Positions 1 through 7,750 of a stretch of 64,000 nt of DNA are shown one piece after another. Under the pieces are notes generated by a model, which had not been told where the DNA came from, did no database searches, and saw only the letters and a program-made list of their open reading frames with translations. The position numbers and the translations under genes were made by a program. Origin of the DNA: Pseudoselenomonas ruminantium. GTDB taxonomy: Bacteria; Bacillota; Negativicutes; Selenomonadales; Selenomonadaceae. The stretch's first letter is position 1, and each line of letters begins with the position of its first letter. The DNA is taken from contig NZ_FOQK01000009.1 in NCBI RefSeq assembly GCF_900113715.1, positions 50,711-114,710 on the forward strand, written 5' to 3'.

Positions 1-2
1 AT

Positions 3-281
3 GAATATGCGCCGAACGGCCAACTTATAGCGGCCATCGCTGGTGGCATGGACTACCGCTACACCTACGACAAAGACGGCCTGCTGCTCACGAAGAAAGC
101 CAGCGGCAGGACGCTATTGGCCTATACCTATAATGAATTAGGCCGCAAGACCAGTCAGACAGACATCACGGGCCGAAAAATCAACTACCGGTTTGACAAG
201 TCAAATCACTTAGTGGTTATATGCAACGAAGCTGACCAGTCAATTGTCAAATTTGACCGCGATGCTGATGGCGCCATATGA
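3..281 (+). pseudogene. RHS/YD-repeat protein fragment A (left-truncated by window)
   Basis: The reading frame is open from the window edge and encodes RHS-type YD repeats, for example YRYTYDKDGLL and YTYNELGRKTSQTDITGR. It stops abruptly after DADGAI. A second copy of the same stretch at 2470-2590 continues past that point with QKITHANSMWQDIAYD, so this copy is truncated. RHS proteins are large secreted or surface toxin-delivery proteins with variable C-terminal toxin tips. No tip follows here; the next gene is a small immunity-like ORF. Fragment status is clear, but the upstream extent lies outside the window. Confidence 0.8.
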
Positions 282-300
282 TAATATTTTTATCATATGG
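274..300. other. Hairpin overlapping the RHS stop codon
   Basis: An 11-bp perfect inverted repeat (274-284 and 290-300) with a 5-nt loop covers the TGA of the RHS fragment. It lacks a clean U-tract. It may act as a weak terminator or mark the rearrangement point between the RHS fragment and the following gene. Confidence 0.4.
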
Positions 301-326
301 TTTGCATGAAAAAATGGAGAGCACTA

Positions 327-617
327 ATGAATGAAAAAAATAGAAAAATTATGCTTGATGGGATATCTGAAGTATTGAGAGATATGGAAGAACGATATTC
401 TACTGTTAGGTTGGAAAGCGGAATATTGAATCTCATATATATTCGGTATAAAAAGGCTTATGAAATAATTAAAGAAAAAAGAGAAAATGAAAAAATAATG
501 TATATATATGGAGGTGTACGTGCGTATTTGGACTCGTATAGCGATTGGGATAATCCTCTGTTATCAAAAATGGGTTATGTAGAAGATTTGTACAGTGAAT
601 ATATTCGGAAAAGATAA
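327..617 (+). CDS. Small hypothetical protein, probable orphan immunity protein
   Basis: This 96-residue, lysine- and tyrosine-rich soluble protein is AT-rich, unlike the core genes further right. The ATG at 327 is preferred over 297 because a GGAGAG stretch lies just upstream. No membrane segment or catalytic motif is visible. It sits directly behind the RHS fragment, the usual place of an immunity gene. A 14-codon stretch (NLIYIRYKKAYEII) recurs as a decayed copy at 6165-6206, so the gene was once duplicated in this island. I do not recognise a named family; the immunity role is inferred from position only. Confidence 0.6.
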   Translation: MNEKNRKIMLDGISEVLRDMEERYSTVRLESGILNLIYIRYKKAYEIIKEKRENEKIMYIYGGVRAYLDSYSDWDNPLLSKMGYVEDLYSEYIRKR

Positions 618-666
618 CTTTAATTGTAGAATAAATACCCAAAAGATCATAAGAAAAATAATTAAT

Positions 667-744
667 TATACCTGCGACGAACTGGGCTGTAAGATCGGTC
701 AGACAGATATCACGGAGCAAAAATCAACTACTGAGTTGACAAGG
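667..744 (+). pseudogene. RHS fragment B (decayed duplicate)
   Basis: Translation gives YTCDELGCKIGQTDIT, clearly the same segment as YTYNELGRKTSQTDIT in fragment A (about 145-180). It then diverges and reaches a stop at 742-744. Nucleotide similarity continues a little further (ATCACTTAG). This is a remnant of a tandem RHS module, not a functional gene. Confidence 0.7.
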
Positions 745-767
745 TGAATCACTTAGATAATATGTAG

Positions 768-860
768 TGACCTCCAATTGCAAGCATCGTGGATTTACCT
801 GTATGATAATAGAAGAAAGTCAAAATCAACAGGATTTACCGCATACAAATTGAGGTCACA
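768..860. repeat. Short segment bounded by imperfect inverted repeats
   Basis: TGACCTCCAATT near 768-779 and AAATTGAGGTCA near 849-860 form an imperfect inverted repeat around about 70 bp that also holds a direct repeat GGATTTACC (about 791 and 831). No ORF is present. It could be a small non-autonomous element or RHS debris. Confidence 0.3.
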
Positions 861-865
861 TATGA

Positions 866-1087
866 AAAGTAAAGTATGCATCTGCAATTAATGTTCCTAA
901 GTTGGGATATACTATAAAAGCAGATAAAGGTGTACTGGACAGGAGTACGAAAGGAATATCTTCTGCTAGACAATTATTGGCTCGTGATATTAAAGAGGTG
1001 CGTAGAGTATACCCTGATATACCGAATGGTGAATTAAGAGTATTAATAAATATGAATAAATTAAAATACCCCGAGATGAGAAAATGA
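866..1087 (+). pseudogene. Orphan polymorphic-toxin C-terminal tip
   Basis: The frame is open from 866, just after a stop, without a good start codon. It encodes a basic module containing VPKLGYTIKADKG and later ARDIKEVRRVYPDIPNGEL, ending NMNKLKYPEMRK. This is the style of an RHS or polymorphic-toxin C-terminal domain cut from its carrier. The next gene begins 30 bp downstream with a good ribosome-binding site and is the likely cognate immunity gene. The toxin activity cannot be named from sequence alone. A TTG start at 902 would give a 61-residue product. Confidence 0.5.
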
Positions 1088-1117
1088 ATATAAAGGAAAG
1101 TGCTGAGGTGGTAAATT

Positions 1118-1441
1118 ATGACAGGAGAGGAATTTGTAAAGCTTTGCAAGGAAGAACAGAGGATGGTTTTAGAAGAATATTTTGATGATAAATCTAAATC
1201 TGAAGTTGGTGATATAATAAAAAAGTTAGTTCAAACAGGTGTAAGTAAGGATGATTTATTTAATTTGGTCGATACAGTGCTGAAAGAGAGTTATTATACT
1301 TTGTTGTTAGGCTTAGATGGTGGGTGTTCGTTGGGGAATAAACAAGTTACATATAAATTGTATGATGAAGAAGGGAATTTATTAAACGAATGTGGAGAAA
1401 TTGAGGAAAGCGCATATAGCTATTTTATGAATACCATTTGA
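1118..1441 (+). CDS. Hypothetical immunity-like protein (107 aa)
   Basis: This acidic 107-residue protein has a GAGGTGG ribosome-binding site 7 nt before the ATG. The N-terminal half is predicted helical (EEFVKLCKEEQRMVLEEYF) and the second half reads as strand-rich (KQVTYKLYDEEGNLLNE). It lies right behind the orphan toxin tip at 866-1087, the classic toxin-immunity order. Its last codons overlap the start of a TNT-like fragment in another frame. No named family is recognised; the role is inferred from position. Confidence 0.6.
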   Translation: MTGEEFVKLCKEEQRMVLEEYFDDKSKSEVGDIIKKLVQTGVSKDDLFNLVDTVLKESYYTLLLGLDGGCSLGNKQVTYKLYDEEGNLLNECGEIEESAYSYFMNTI

Positions 1442-1592
1442 AAGTCGAGCAATGTTCCCAAGTGCATCTACTAAACCGTATACTATTTATAGAATTGCTA
1501 AGCCTATTGATGCTATAGGTGGGGAAATTGTACCTTGGTTTAATAAACCGGGAGGGGGCAGCTTGGTTTATCAAGTTCAGTTGGATAGTTAG
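1434..1592 (+). pseudogene. TNT-domain (NAD glycohydrolase toxin) C-terminal fragment
   Basis: This frame reads PFESRAMFPSASTKPYTIYR, then KPIDAIGGEIVPWFNKPGGG and a short end. The run from the Arg through KPY..YRIAKPI to PWF..PGGG is the C-terminal half of the TNT (tuberculosis necrotizing toxin, DUF4237) fold, whose members degrade NAD+. The N-terminal half is missing. The Gln that usually follows PGGG-x in this family is not in place (SLVYQ here), so the fragment should be inactive. A 25-codon open stretch at 1599-1673 follows and may be more tip debris. The SMI1/KNR4 gene next door could be its former immunity partner. Confidence 0.65.
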
Positions 1593-1714
1593 TTAAGAGT
1601 GGACACTTGGAAAGGATTGTTGTTTATTGATGAATATCACAATGATGTTAGAGGTCATCTTTTGGCTAAATAATTTCAAATATAAGAAGATGATGAACAG
1701 AACGGAATGATGAT

Positions 1715-2248
1715 ATGAATAAGGAAATTTATGAGTGCTTACAGAGAAAAATAGAGGTTATAAAACATAGTGAAAAAGAATGGGATAAATTGCAGGAACA
1801 ACATAATGTGTTTTTTCCAAAGGATTATATCGCGTTCGTTGATTTTTATGGAGGTGGCGCTATTGATGGTTTTTTGTGGATATATACGCCTTGGGGAGAA
1901 AATGAAAATATAAATTTTTTTGAATGTGCGGAAGAAGTTATAGAGGCCTATAAGATATCTCATGATGAATTTCCAGATGATTTTCCTTTTAAAGTATATC
2001 CTGAAAATGGAGGATTGCTACCATTTGGAGGGACAGATAATGGGGATGATTTTTATTGGCTAAAAACAGGTGATAATCCTGATTTTTGGAGAATAGTTGT
2101 GTATGATGGTAGATCGACAAACTATTATGAGTATGAAATGTCATTGACTGATTTTATAGTGGGAGTGATTACAGGTGATGTTCAATGTGAAGTGTTGCCT
2201 GATACATGGCAAGGAGCAAAATCTCTTACATTTATGAACATTGAATAG
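1715..2248 (+). CDS. SMI1/KNR4 (SUKH) family immunity protein
   Basis: The 177-residue protein has the SUKH pattern: an N-terminal helix, then PKDYIAFVDFYGGG, a strand-rich centre with LWIYTPW, and later GGLLPFGGTDNGDDFYWL. This is the family's LPFG.d..Gd.fyw signature. SUKH proteins are widespread immunity proteins against diverse polymorphic toxins. It follows the TNT-like tip fragment, so it may once have neutralised that toxin. It is AT-rich and cytosolic with no signal peptide. Family assignment is confident; the target is inferred. Confidence 0.85.
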   Translation: MNKEIYECLQRKIEVIKHSEKEWDKLQEQHNVFFPKDYIAFVDFYGGGAIDGFLWIYTPWGENENINFFECAEEVIEAYKISHDEFPDDFPFKVYPENGGLLPFGGTDNGDDFYWLKTGDNPDFWRIVVYDGRSTNYYEYEMSLTDFIVGVITGDVQCEVLPDTWQGAKSLTFMNIE

Positions 2249-2265
2249 CCTGAATAAAAATGTAG

Positions 2266-2697
2266 GGCTACATCTACGATGCCGATAGCAACAGCATAGA
2301 GAGTCAGCTCCCCGATGGCAGCAAGATCCAGCGCGAGTATGATATCGTCGACCGCATGACAGCCGAGACGGTAATCGACAGTGCTTCAAGGCAGGCGACC
2401 TGCGCAATAGCTACGAATATGCGCCGAACGGCCAACTACAAATTTGACTTGTCAAATTTGTAGTTGATATACGCAATGAAGTTGACCAGTCAATAGTCAA
2501 ATTTGACCGCGATGCCGATGGCGCTATCCAAAAGATAACCCATGCCAACAGCATGTGGCAGGATATCGCCTATGATGCAGACAAAAACATAACGAGCCTT
2601 ACCGTAGCAACGCCGGGGAAAAGACGCTTTACACCTATGACAGCCTGAATCGCTTACAGCAGGCCGAATATCCGACGTATACGGAAAGTATAAGGTG
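2266..2697 (+). pseudogene. RHS fragment C (frameshifted)
   Basis: Several frames together give RHS repeats: YIYDADSNSIESQLPDGSK, REYDIVDRMTAETVI, NSYEYAPNGQL, then FDRDADGAIQKI, IAYDADKNITSL and TLYTYDSLNRLQQAEYP. At least two frameshifts and one inverted-repeat insertion (2433-2466) break it. EYAPNGQL and the FDRDADGAI segment match fragment A at 3-281, so A and C derive from the same gene or from duplicates. Confidence 0.75.
2433..2466. repeat. 34-nt near-perfect palindrome inside RHS fragment C
   Basis: Arms of 16 bp (2433-2448 and 2451-2466) flank a TT centre. The core is TTGACTTGTCAA at 2444-2455, a member of the TTGAC-NN-GTCAR family found across the window. It interrupts the RHS reading frame right after the PNGQL codons. 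Confidence 0.6.
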
Positions 2698-2767
2698 ATA
2701 GCGTTTAATCCACAAATAAAGCCGGTTCTTAATCCATTTAGGTTGAAGTGATAAGAGGTAAATTGTT

Positions 2768-3178
2768 ATGGGAAAAGTAGAAATGATTTCTTATGATTTG
2801 GCGAATGGAATTAATTATGATCAAATAGAGTTGGAAAAGCCTTCGTGGGAACAAATACTTGAAATAATATCTAAGTTGGACGGAAAGGAGACTACTGAAG
2901 TTAGTCTTTATGCATTGGAAGAATCGATATGTTTGTGTATCGGAGGCGGAAATAATAACTTATATAATGTATATTATTCGGAAGAGTATGGAGAAAAGAA
3001 TTATACACTAAAAAAGAGGGGAGGAGTACTTTTTGAAAAGCATAAATTAATAACAGGAGGGCAGATGGGCGAATTTGAAGATAATATTTGCGTTGGTAAA
3101 GATATGGTGCGCATAGTTGTTGAATATTTTTATATTTATGGATGTATGTACAAAGGGTATGTTTGGAATATAGAATAA
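2768..3178 (+). CDS. Imm1-like immunity protein
   Basis: The 136-residue protein has AGAGGT 8 nt before its ATG. The pattern (WEQILEIISKLDGKE, then VSLYALEESICLCIGGG, then NVYYSEE, ending VVEYFYIYGCMYKGYVWN) resembles the Imm1 immunity family. That family couples an N-terminal helix, a beta sheet and a C-terminal helix ending in a W-containing strand. There is no toxin tip immediately upstream, only RHS debris, so it appears to be an orphan immunity gene. The family call is from pattern recall and is moderate. Confidence 0.5.
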   Translation: MGKVEMISYDLANGINYDQIELEKPSWEQILEIISKLDGKETTEVSLYALEESICLCIGGGNNNLYNVYYSEEYGEKNYTLKKRGGVLFEKHKLITGGQMGEFEDNICVGKDMVRIVVEYFYIYGCMYKGYVWNIE

Positions 3179-3447
3179 AGAATTCAAAGGCCATGAAAAG
3201 GGGGATTTAATGATGTGTTAAGAGAAATCTAAGGATATTTCAAGGGTATAGTAATATAATTTTTGTATTTACGTGAAAAAGATTTGATGCTGAGTTGAAG
3301 AGAAATTAAAAAATGCACCAAATGGGTGCAGACGCTGCGTGATACCCATGTGCCAAGAGATTTGTACCGCTGTAGCTTAAATTTAAACGGGTAGGACGAA
3401 AGCAAAAGGTAAAGGGTATGCACTAATGCTTTAGAGGATGAAAACAT
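3179..3447 (+). other. 269-bp AT-rich gap, no convincing gene
   Basis: No ORF with a credible start is seen on either strand. The stretch near 3320-3370 is somewhat more GC-rich and may be residue of a toxin tip, but I cannot assign it. Confidence 0.4.
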
Positions 3448-4077
3448 ATGAATCTAAGTAATAATGGCCAAATTGCTATATTAGGTACAAATGGGTATGA
3501 GCATTACTTTGGGGGGGATACATGGAAAATGCCAATCTGTTCAATCTGCGATGAGCCCTATCATCAGATACTTACGTTAGACACCAAGGATGAACAATTA
3601 AACTGGCTTGAATGCTCTTTAAAGGAACTCCCTTTTATATCCTGTGTAAATTGCTCTGCCTGCTGGGAGAGACAGTATTATCATATCGATGAGAAAGATA
3701 GAACCGTAAAGATGCTAGAGGTTGAGACGACAGGTGCATGGCACCATGATGAGGATGATAAAATCGGATATCCATTGCCTGTACGGAGTTTGAAGCTGGA
3801 GCCGTTAAAATGTTTCGATGATGAAGTAGTAATTGAAAGCATGGGACGTGATTATTTCTGCAAATTGGGTGGTAAACCTGTATTCCTGACTGATGCCATA
3901 GAGATGCGTTGCAAAGAATGTGGGAGAAAAATGCAGTATGTAGGAGTATTAACAGGTAGTGATTTTGAGAATACTGAATTGCTTAATGGAGTAGATTTCT
4001 ATTTTGGTGACATGTTTTTGTATTTCTATTATTGTGATGCGTGTAATGTAGTAGGGGTTGATTCGCAGCCATTATGA
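3448..4077 (+). CDS. Zinc-ribbon hypothetical protein, DUF1963/YwqG-like features
   Basis: This 209-residue soluble protein carries four CxxC-type pairs: CSICDEP, CVNCSACW, RCKECGRKMQYVG and YYCDACNVVG. It probably binds zinc. The C-terminal pattern (LGGKPVF, then CKECGRKM, then a FYFGDMFLYFYYC segment) resembles the end of YwqG/DUF1963-type proteins, which occur among immunity genes. It lies in the immunity-gene array without a toxin next to it. Function is unproven; cysteine placement is the only hard evidence. Confidence 0.55.
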   Translation: MNLSNNGQIAILGTNGYEHYFGGDTWKMPICSICDEPYHQILTLDTKDEQLNWLECSLKELPFISCVNCSACWERQYYHIDEKDRTVKMLEVETTGAWHHDEDDKIGYPLPVRSLKLEPLKCFDDEVVIESMGRDYFCKLGGKPVFLTDAIEMRCKECGRKMQYVGVLTGSDFENTELLNGVDFYFGDMFLYFYYCDACNVVGVDSQPL

Positions 4078-4174
4078 AGATAAAACACAAATGAAAAGGC
4101 TATCTGTCGAAATGATGTTGGGAGCGGCTGTCGTTGTAGAACTATTGGATTTGTTAAGGTGAGAAAGGGAAAGT

Positions 4175-5599
4175 ATGGACGATAAATTTCAGCCGATAGT
4201 GCAGGAAGCTGTAGATTTGATTTGGAAGTATAATGATTCTAAAAGTTGTGAGAAGGGGCAGGATATGCTGCGCAGGGCAGCGGACGACGGAGATGCGGAA
4301 GCCTGGGCACTATTGTCCCTGACCTATTTAGGAAAGCCTTGGATAGGGGGAAATGGCAACGTAGGGACGGATATGGCAGAAGCCGAACACTGTCTGAAAA
4401 AGAGTCTGTCAGAAGGTAGTCCGGTAGGTTTGTTGGCGATTCTCGCAAGACGTGGCCTCTACCCTACGGAGGAATTGGATTTTTGGGATTATTGGGCTGA
4501 TGAAAAAGAGACAGCTGTTGCAGAAATGGAAGAATATACCGAAGGCGATGGCAATGGAGAAGGCCTGGCAGCATATCTTTTGGGGATGGCTTATTTGCGT
4601 GGCGGTATTGATATACTGACAGGTAAACGGCTGGAGAAAAGAGAACGGCGGCAGTTGGCTAAAACTTTCATGGAACGTGCCAGAGCTCAGGGTATAAAGA
4701 TGAATTACAATCCAGAGGAAATGTCGCCGCTCGACGATTCGGATGCTGACTGGAGATTAAAGCTGTGGCTGCAGAATGGCATGGCTATTACCTTTGACCG
4801 CTATGATGCAGAAGAATTCCGAGCCGCACTGGAAATAATGGAAGACACCTATAAAGTCATAGAGCTATACCATGATGAGGATTATCTCTCTGTTCGTCAG
4901 ACGGAAGAATATTATGAACTCCATGCTATGCTGAACGGCAAAGGTGCTTTGCGCAGGGAACCTTCAAGGGAACAGGTTTTATGCCTTTTGCGGGCTTGGT
5001 TTGAGGGAAAGACAGACATTTCTTCAGAGGGCTGGCAGAATGATGACCGGGCAGTGCGATATGTAAAGTGGCAACGGTATCTGGATAAGGCGGAAGTTTG
5101 TAAAAATCGTGATGACCTAGAAGAAATGGTGACGGCATTTAGACAGGCTGCCAATATGGACTGCGGAAAGGCTATGGTTCGCTTGACCTGTTACAAAAAA
5201 GGTGCAGATCTTGGAGACTATGAGGCTTTGTATGTGATGGCAAGCAGCTGCCGAGGCGAAGATGGAACGTGGCAGGATATACCGAAAGCAATAGCCTGTT
5301 TGCGAAAGGTATTATCCGAGGAAAACGATTGGCAAAATGAGGCACGTCTCTTGCTAGCGCAAGTCTTCATGGCTCAGAATCCTGGGAAAAATTCCAGCCG
5401 GATAGAAAGTTTGCTGGCGGAAACCAAATACGATAAATACTTTCCCGGTTGGCTGGAACTGGCCCATTATTATAAAGCGCATGGCAGAATCTATCAGTAT
5501 GGCCAAGAGATGGATGCCCTGATCAAGGCAGGATATGAACCGGCCATAAAAGAAAAGGAAGATATGTATCGTGGCAGTGAGTGGAGTGAATTGTTCTAA
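4175..5599 (+). CDS. Sel1-like/TPR repeat protein
   Basis: The 474-residue protein is made of helical pairs with Sel1-type features, such as MLRRAADDGDAEAWALLSL, CLKKSLSEGSPVGLLAIL and the later YKKGADLGDYEALYVMASS with PKAIACLRKVL. Sel1/TPR repeats are protein-interaction scaffolds and are common next to polymorphic-toxin and immunity genes. There is no signal peptide or membrane segment. The ATG at 4175 follows a GAGAAAGGG site. It ends 18 bp before the DUF1266 gene and probably shares a transcript with it. Partner and role are unknown. Confidence 0.7.
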   Translation: MDDKFQPIVQEAVDLIWKYNDSKSCEKGQDMLRRAADDGDAEAWALLSLTYLGKPWIGGNGNVGTDMAEAEHCLKKSLSEGSPVGLLAILARRGLYPTEELDFWDYWADEKETAVAEMEEYTEGDGNGEGLAAYLLGMAYLRGGIDILTGKRLEKRERRQLAKTFMERARAQGIKMNYNPEEMSPLDDSDADWRLKLWLQNGMAITFDRYDAEEFRAALEIMEDTYKVIELYHDEDYLSVRQTEEYYELHAMLNGKGALRREPSREQVLCLLRAWFEGKTDISSEGWQNDDRAVRYVKWQRYLDKAEVCKNRDDLEEMVTAFRQAANMDCGKAMVRLTCYKKGADLGDYEALYVMASSCRGEDGTWQDIPKAIACLRKVLSEENDWQNEARLLLAQVFMAQNPGKNSSRIESLLAETKYDKYFPGWLELAHYYKAHGRIYQYGQEMDALIKAGYEPAIKEKEDMYRGSEWSELF

Positions 5600-5617
5600 G
5601 GGGATGTGATAGAAATT

Positions 5618-6160
5618 ATGGAAGAGCAAATAAAGCAGGAAATCTGTCCACCACCGGATAGTCTTACTATTTCAGATGTGGATTCTAAGCTGATAAGGTG
5701 GATAGAAGCAGAACAAGCTATAGTCAAGGCTGTCAATGGATGGGGCTGTCATAAAGATGATGCACTGAAGCAGAGAAAGGGTAGATGTTATCTACTTGAA
5801 AAGCATGAGGCAGGCTCACGCCTTCAGCTGATTGATCAGATTATGAGTTTGGGAAGTTTGTCTCCTAACTCAGTTTGGGACATGTCAAAGGCCATCGAAC
5901 TGGCAACTATCGGATATTTAGCGGATTACCTGACTTTGCGAGAAGCGTTGAATGTGTCTGTCACTGCTGGCCAGCGCATTCAAAAATGTACCAGCAGCTG
6001 GGAAAAAATGGGGACAGCCTATCTTCGCTATCTGAAAACCTTTGAAGGCAATTCCAAAAGACTGAGAGCAGGTGAGGCAGCCTTTGAACAACTAAGGAAC
6101 TCCTCGGATTCCCTTTATAAAGCGGTGCCGTTTGACATGGAACTAAAAAAGACCTGGTAA
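5618..6160 (+). CDS. DUF1266 family protein
   Basis: The 180-residue protein contains the DUF1266 hallmark: WDMSKAIELATIGYLADYLT followed by EAL, then a Q residue, and SSWEKMGTAYLRYLK. The family is helical, of unknown biochemical role, and often found beside SUKH or RHS immunity genes. The ATG at 5618 is preferred; a GTG at 5606 has the AAGGGG site too close. It probably forms an operon with the upstream Sel1 protein. Confidence 0.7.
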   Translation: MEEQIKQEICPPPDSLTISDVDSKLIRWIEAEQAIVKAVNGWGCHKDDALKQRKGRCYLLEKHEAGSRLQLIDQIMSLGSLSPNSVWDMSKAIELATIGYLADYLTLREALNVSVTAGQRIQKCTSSWEKMGTAYLRYLKTFEGNSKRLRAGEAAFEQLRNSSDSLYKAVPFDMELKKTW

Positions 6161-6164
6161 ACTT

Positions 6165-6206
6165 AATCTAATATATGTGCGATATAAAAAGGCTTATCAA
6201 ATATTA
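6165..6206 (+). pseudogene. Remnant of a second copy of the small gene at 327-617
   Basis: Fourteen codons read NLIYVRYKKAYQIL, against NLIYIRYKKAYEII in the protein encoded at 327-617. Nothing else of the gene survives. The flanking 6210-6245 has a weak AACCCA..TGGGTT hairpin. This marks the right edge of the toxin/immunity island. Confidence 0.6.
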
Positions 6207-6354
6207 AGGAACCCAAGCAGTTTCGAAGCATGGGTTCGCTCGATGATGCCAGCTAAATGCGGGCGATGGTAGATTTTAACTAGATTTTGTGCTAAACTGT
6301 AAACAGTGTTTCTCTGGAAGAGATATGTTGTTTACATGGGGTGAGGTAATCGTT

Positions 6355-7542
6355 ATGATCAATCAGAAAATGTATGAACTTGGGACGAAGAAGTCGACAA
6401 TCCGTACGATCTTTGAGTTTGGCCGTAAGCGGGCGGCTGAGGTCGGCGAGGAGAATGTCTATGATTTCAGCTTGGGCAATCCGAATGTGCCGACGCCGGA
6501 GTTCATCAAGGCGGCAGCTGTCGATGTGCTGACGAATATGGAGCCGAGTGCGGTGCATGGCTATACGGTGGCGCCGGGCGCACCGCAGACGCGCGCGGCA
6601 TTGGCCAAGAGTGTCAATAAGCGCTTCGGTACGAATTTTGCGGCGAAGAATTTCTTTATGACGGCAGGAGCCGCTGCGGCAATAACGATTTGCTTCAAGG
6701 CATTGGCGCAGCCGGAAGACGAGTTCATAACCTTTGCGCCATTTTTCCCTGAGTATCGTGCGTTTGTCGAGTCGGTGGGGGGCAAGCTCGTAGTCGTGCC
6801 AGCACAGCCTGCTGATTGGCAGATTGATTTTGCGGCGTTTGAGAAGCTTGTGACGAATCATACGAAGGCGGTCATCGTCAACTCGCCCAATAACCCGAGT
6901 GGTGCTGTGTATTCAGAGGAAACAATCCAAAAGCTTGCGGATATTCTGCGCCGCAAGGAAGAGGAATTCCATCATCCCATTTTTATCATTTCCGATGAGC
7001 CGTACCGTGAGATTGCCTTTGAGGGCTATACGGTTCCCTATGTGCCGAAGTTCTATGACAATACGTTGGTCTGCTATTCGTACAGCAAGTCGTTCTCGCT
7101 GCCGGGCGAGCGTATCGGCTATATCGTCGTGCCCGATGAGGTGGCTGATTTTGGCAAGGTATACGGTTCGATTGCGGGTGCGGCCCGCGTGCTCACGCAT
7201 GTCAATGCGCCGTCCCTCTGGCAGCTGGTCATTGGCCGCTGTGCCGATATGCCATCGGATATTTCTACCTATGTCAAGAACGGTCAACTGCTCTATCAGG
7301 GGTTAAAAGATGCGGGCTTTGAATGCGTCAAACCCCAGGGCGCATTCTATCTTTTCCCGAAATGCTTGGAGGAGGATGACTACGCATTCTGTGAGCGGGC
7401 GAAAAAGTATGACTTGCTGCTCGTGCCGGGGACGGACTTCGGCTGTCCGGGCTATTTCCGCGCCGCGTACTGCATCAAGACCGAAACCATTGAAAAATCG
7501 CTGCCTTTGTTCAAGAAGCTGGCAGACGAATACAAGAAGTAA
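6355..7542 (+). CDS. PLP-dependent aminotransferase, class I/II
   Basis: The 395-residue fold-type I aminotransferase shows the expected landmarks: DFSLGNPNVP near the N terminus, NSPNNPSGAVYS in the middle, ISDEPYREI (PLP-binding Asp and Tyr) and YSYSKSFSLPGERIGY with the Schiff-base Lys. It transfers an amino group between an amino acid and a 2-oxoacid in the cytosol; the substrate (aspartate or aromatic-type) is not resolved. The start at 6355 is favoured by the family-like MINQKMYELG beginning and a GGGGTGAGG site upstream. It is GC-rich, like the core genome. A terminator follows immediately. Confidence 0.85.
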   Translation: MINQKMYELGTKKSTIRTIFEFGRKRAAEVGEENVYDFSLGNPNVPTPEFIKAAAVDVLTNMEPSAVHGYTVAPGAPQTRAALAKSVNKRFGTNFAAKNFFMTAGAAAAITICFKALAQPEDEFITFAPFFPEYRAFVESVGGKLVVVPAQPADWQIDFAAFEKLVTNHTKAVIVNSPNNPSGAVYSEETIQKLADILRRKEEEFHHPIFIISDEPYREIAFEGYTVPYVPKFYDNTLVCYSYSKSFSLPGERIGYIVVPDEVADFGKVYGSIAGAARVLTHVNAPSLWQLVIGRCADMPSDISTYVKNGQLLYQGLKDAGFECVKPQGAFYLFPKCLEEDDYAFCERAKKYDLLLVPGTDFGCPGYFRAAYCIKTETIEKSLPLFKKLADEYKK

Positions 7543-7558
7543 ACTGTTTGGATACAGG

Positions 7559-7590
7559 TTGACCCGTCAGATTTTGACGGGTCATTTTAT
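7559..7590 (+). terminator. Intrinsic terminator built from two TTGAC-NN-GTCAR palindromes
   Basis: GACCCGTC, loop AGATTTT, GACGGGTC then ATTTTATTT. Each arm is itself part of a palindrome (TTGACCCGTCAG at 7559 and TTGACGGGTCAT at 7574), 15 bp apart. Confidence 0.8.
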
Positions 7591-7750
7591 TTGGAATTAA
7601 AAATATATTTGTTGTTGATTAACAGGAATTTGACCTTTGGGGGCGAATATACATGTTAGAATTGTTTGAAAAGTCATAAAACCAAAGAATTGTTTATTGT
7701 GCCGGCAGAGATCGGCGATGTGGGACTCGGAGGTAAGGGAGTGATGACTG

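Noticed and set aside
7630..7710. Possible promoter (TTGACC ... TAGAAT or TAAA ... GCCGGCAG) before cheA
   Set aside because: Spacings are 20-21 nt, outside the accepted range for sigma-A or sigma-28.
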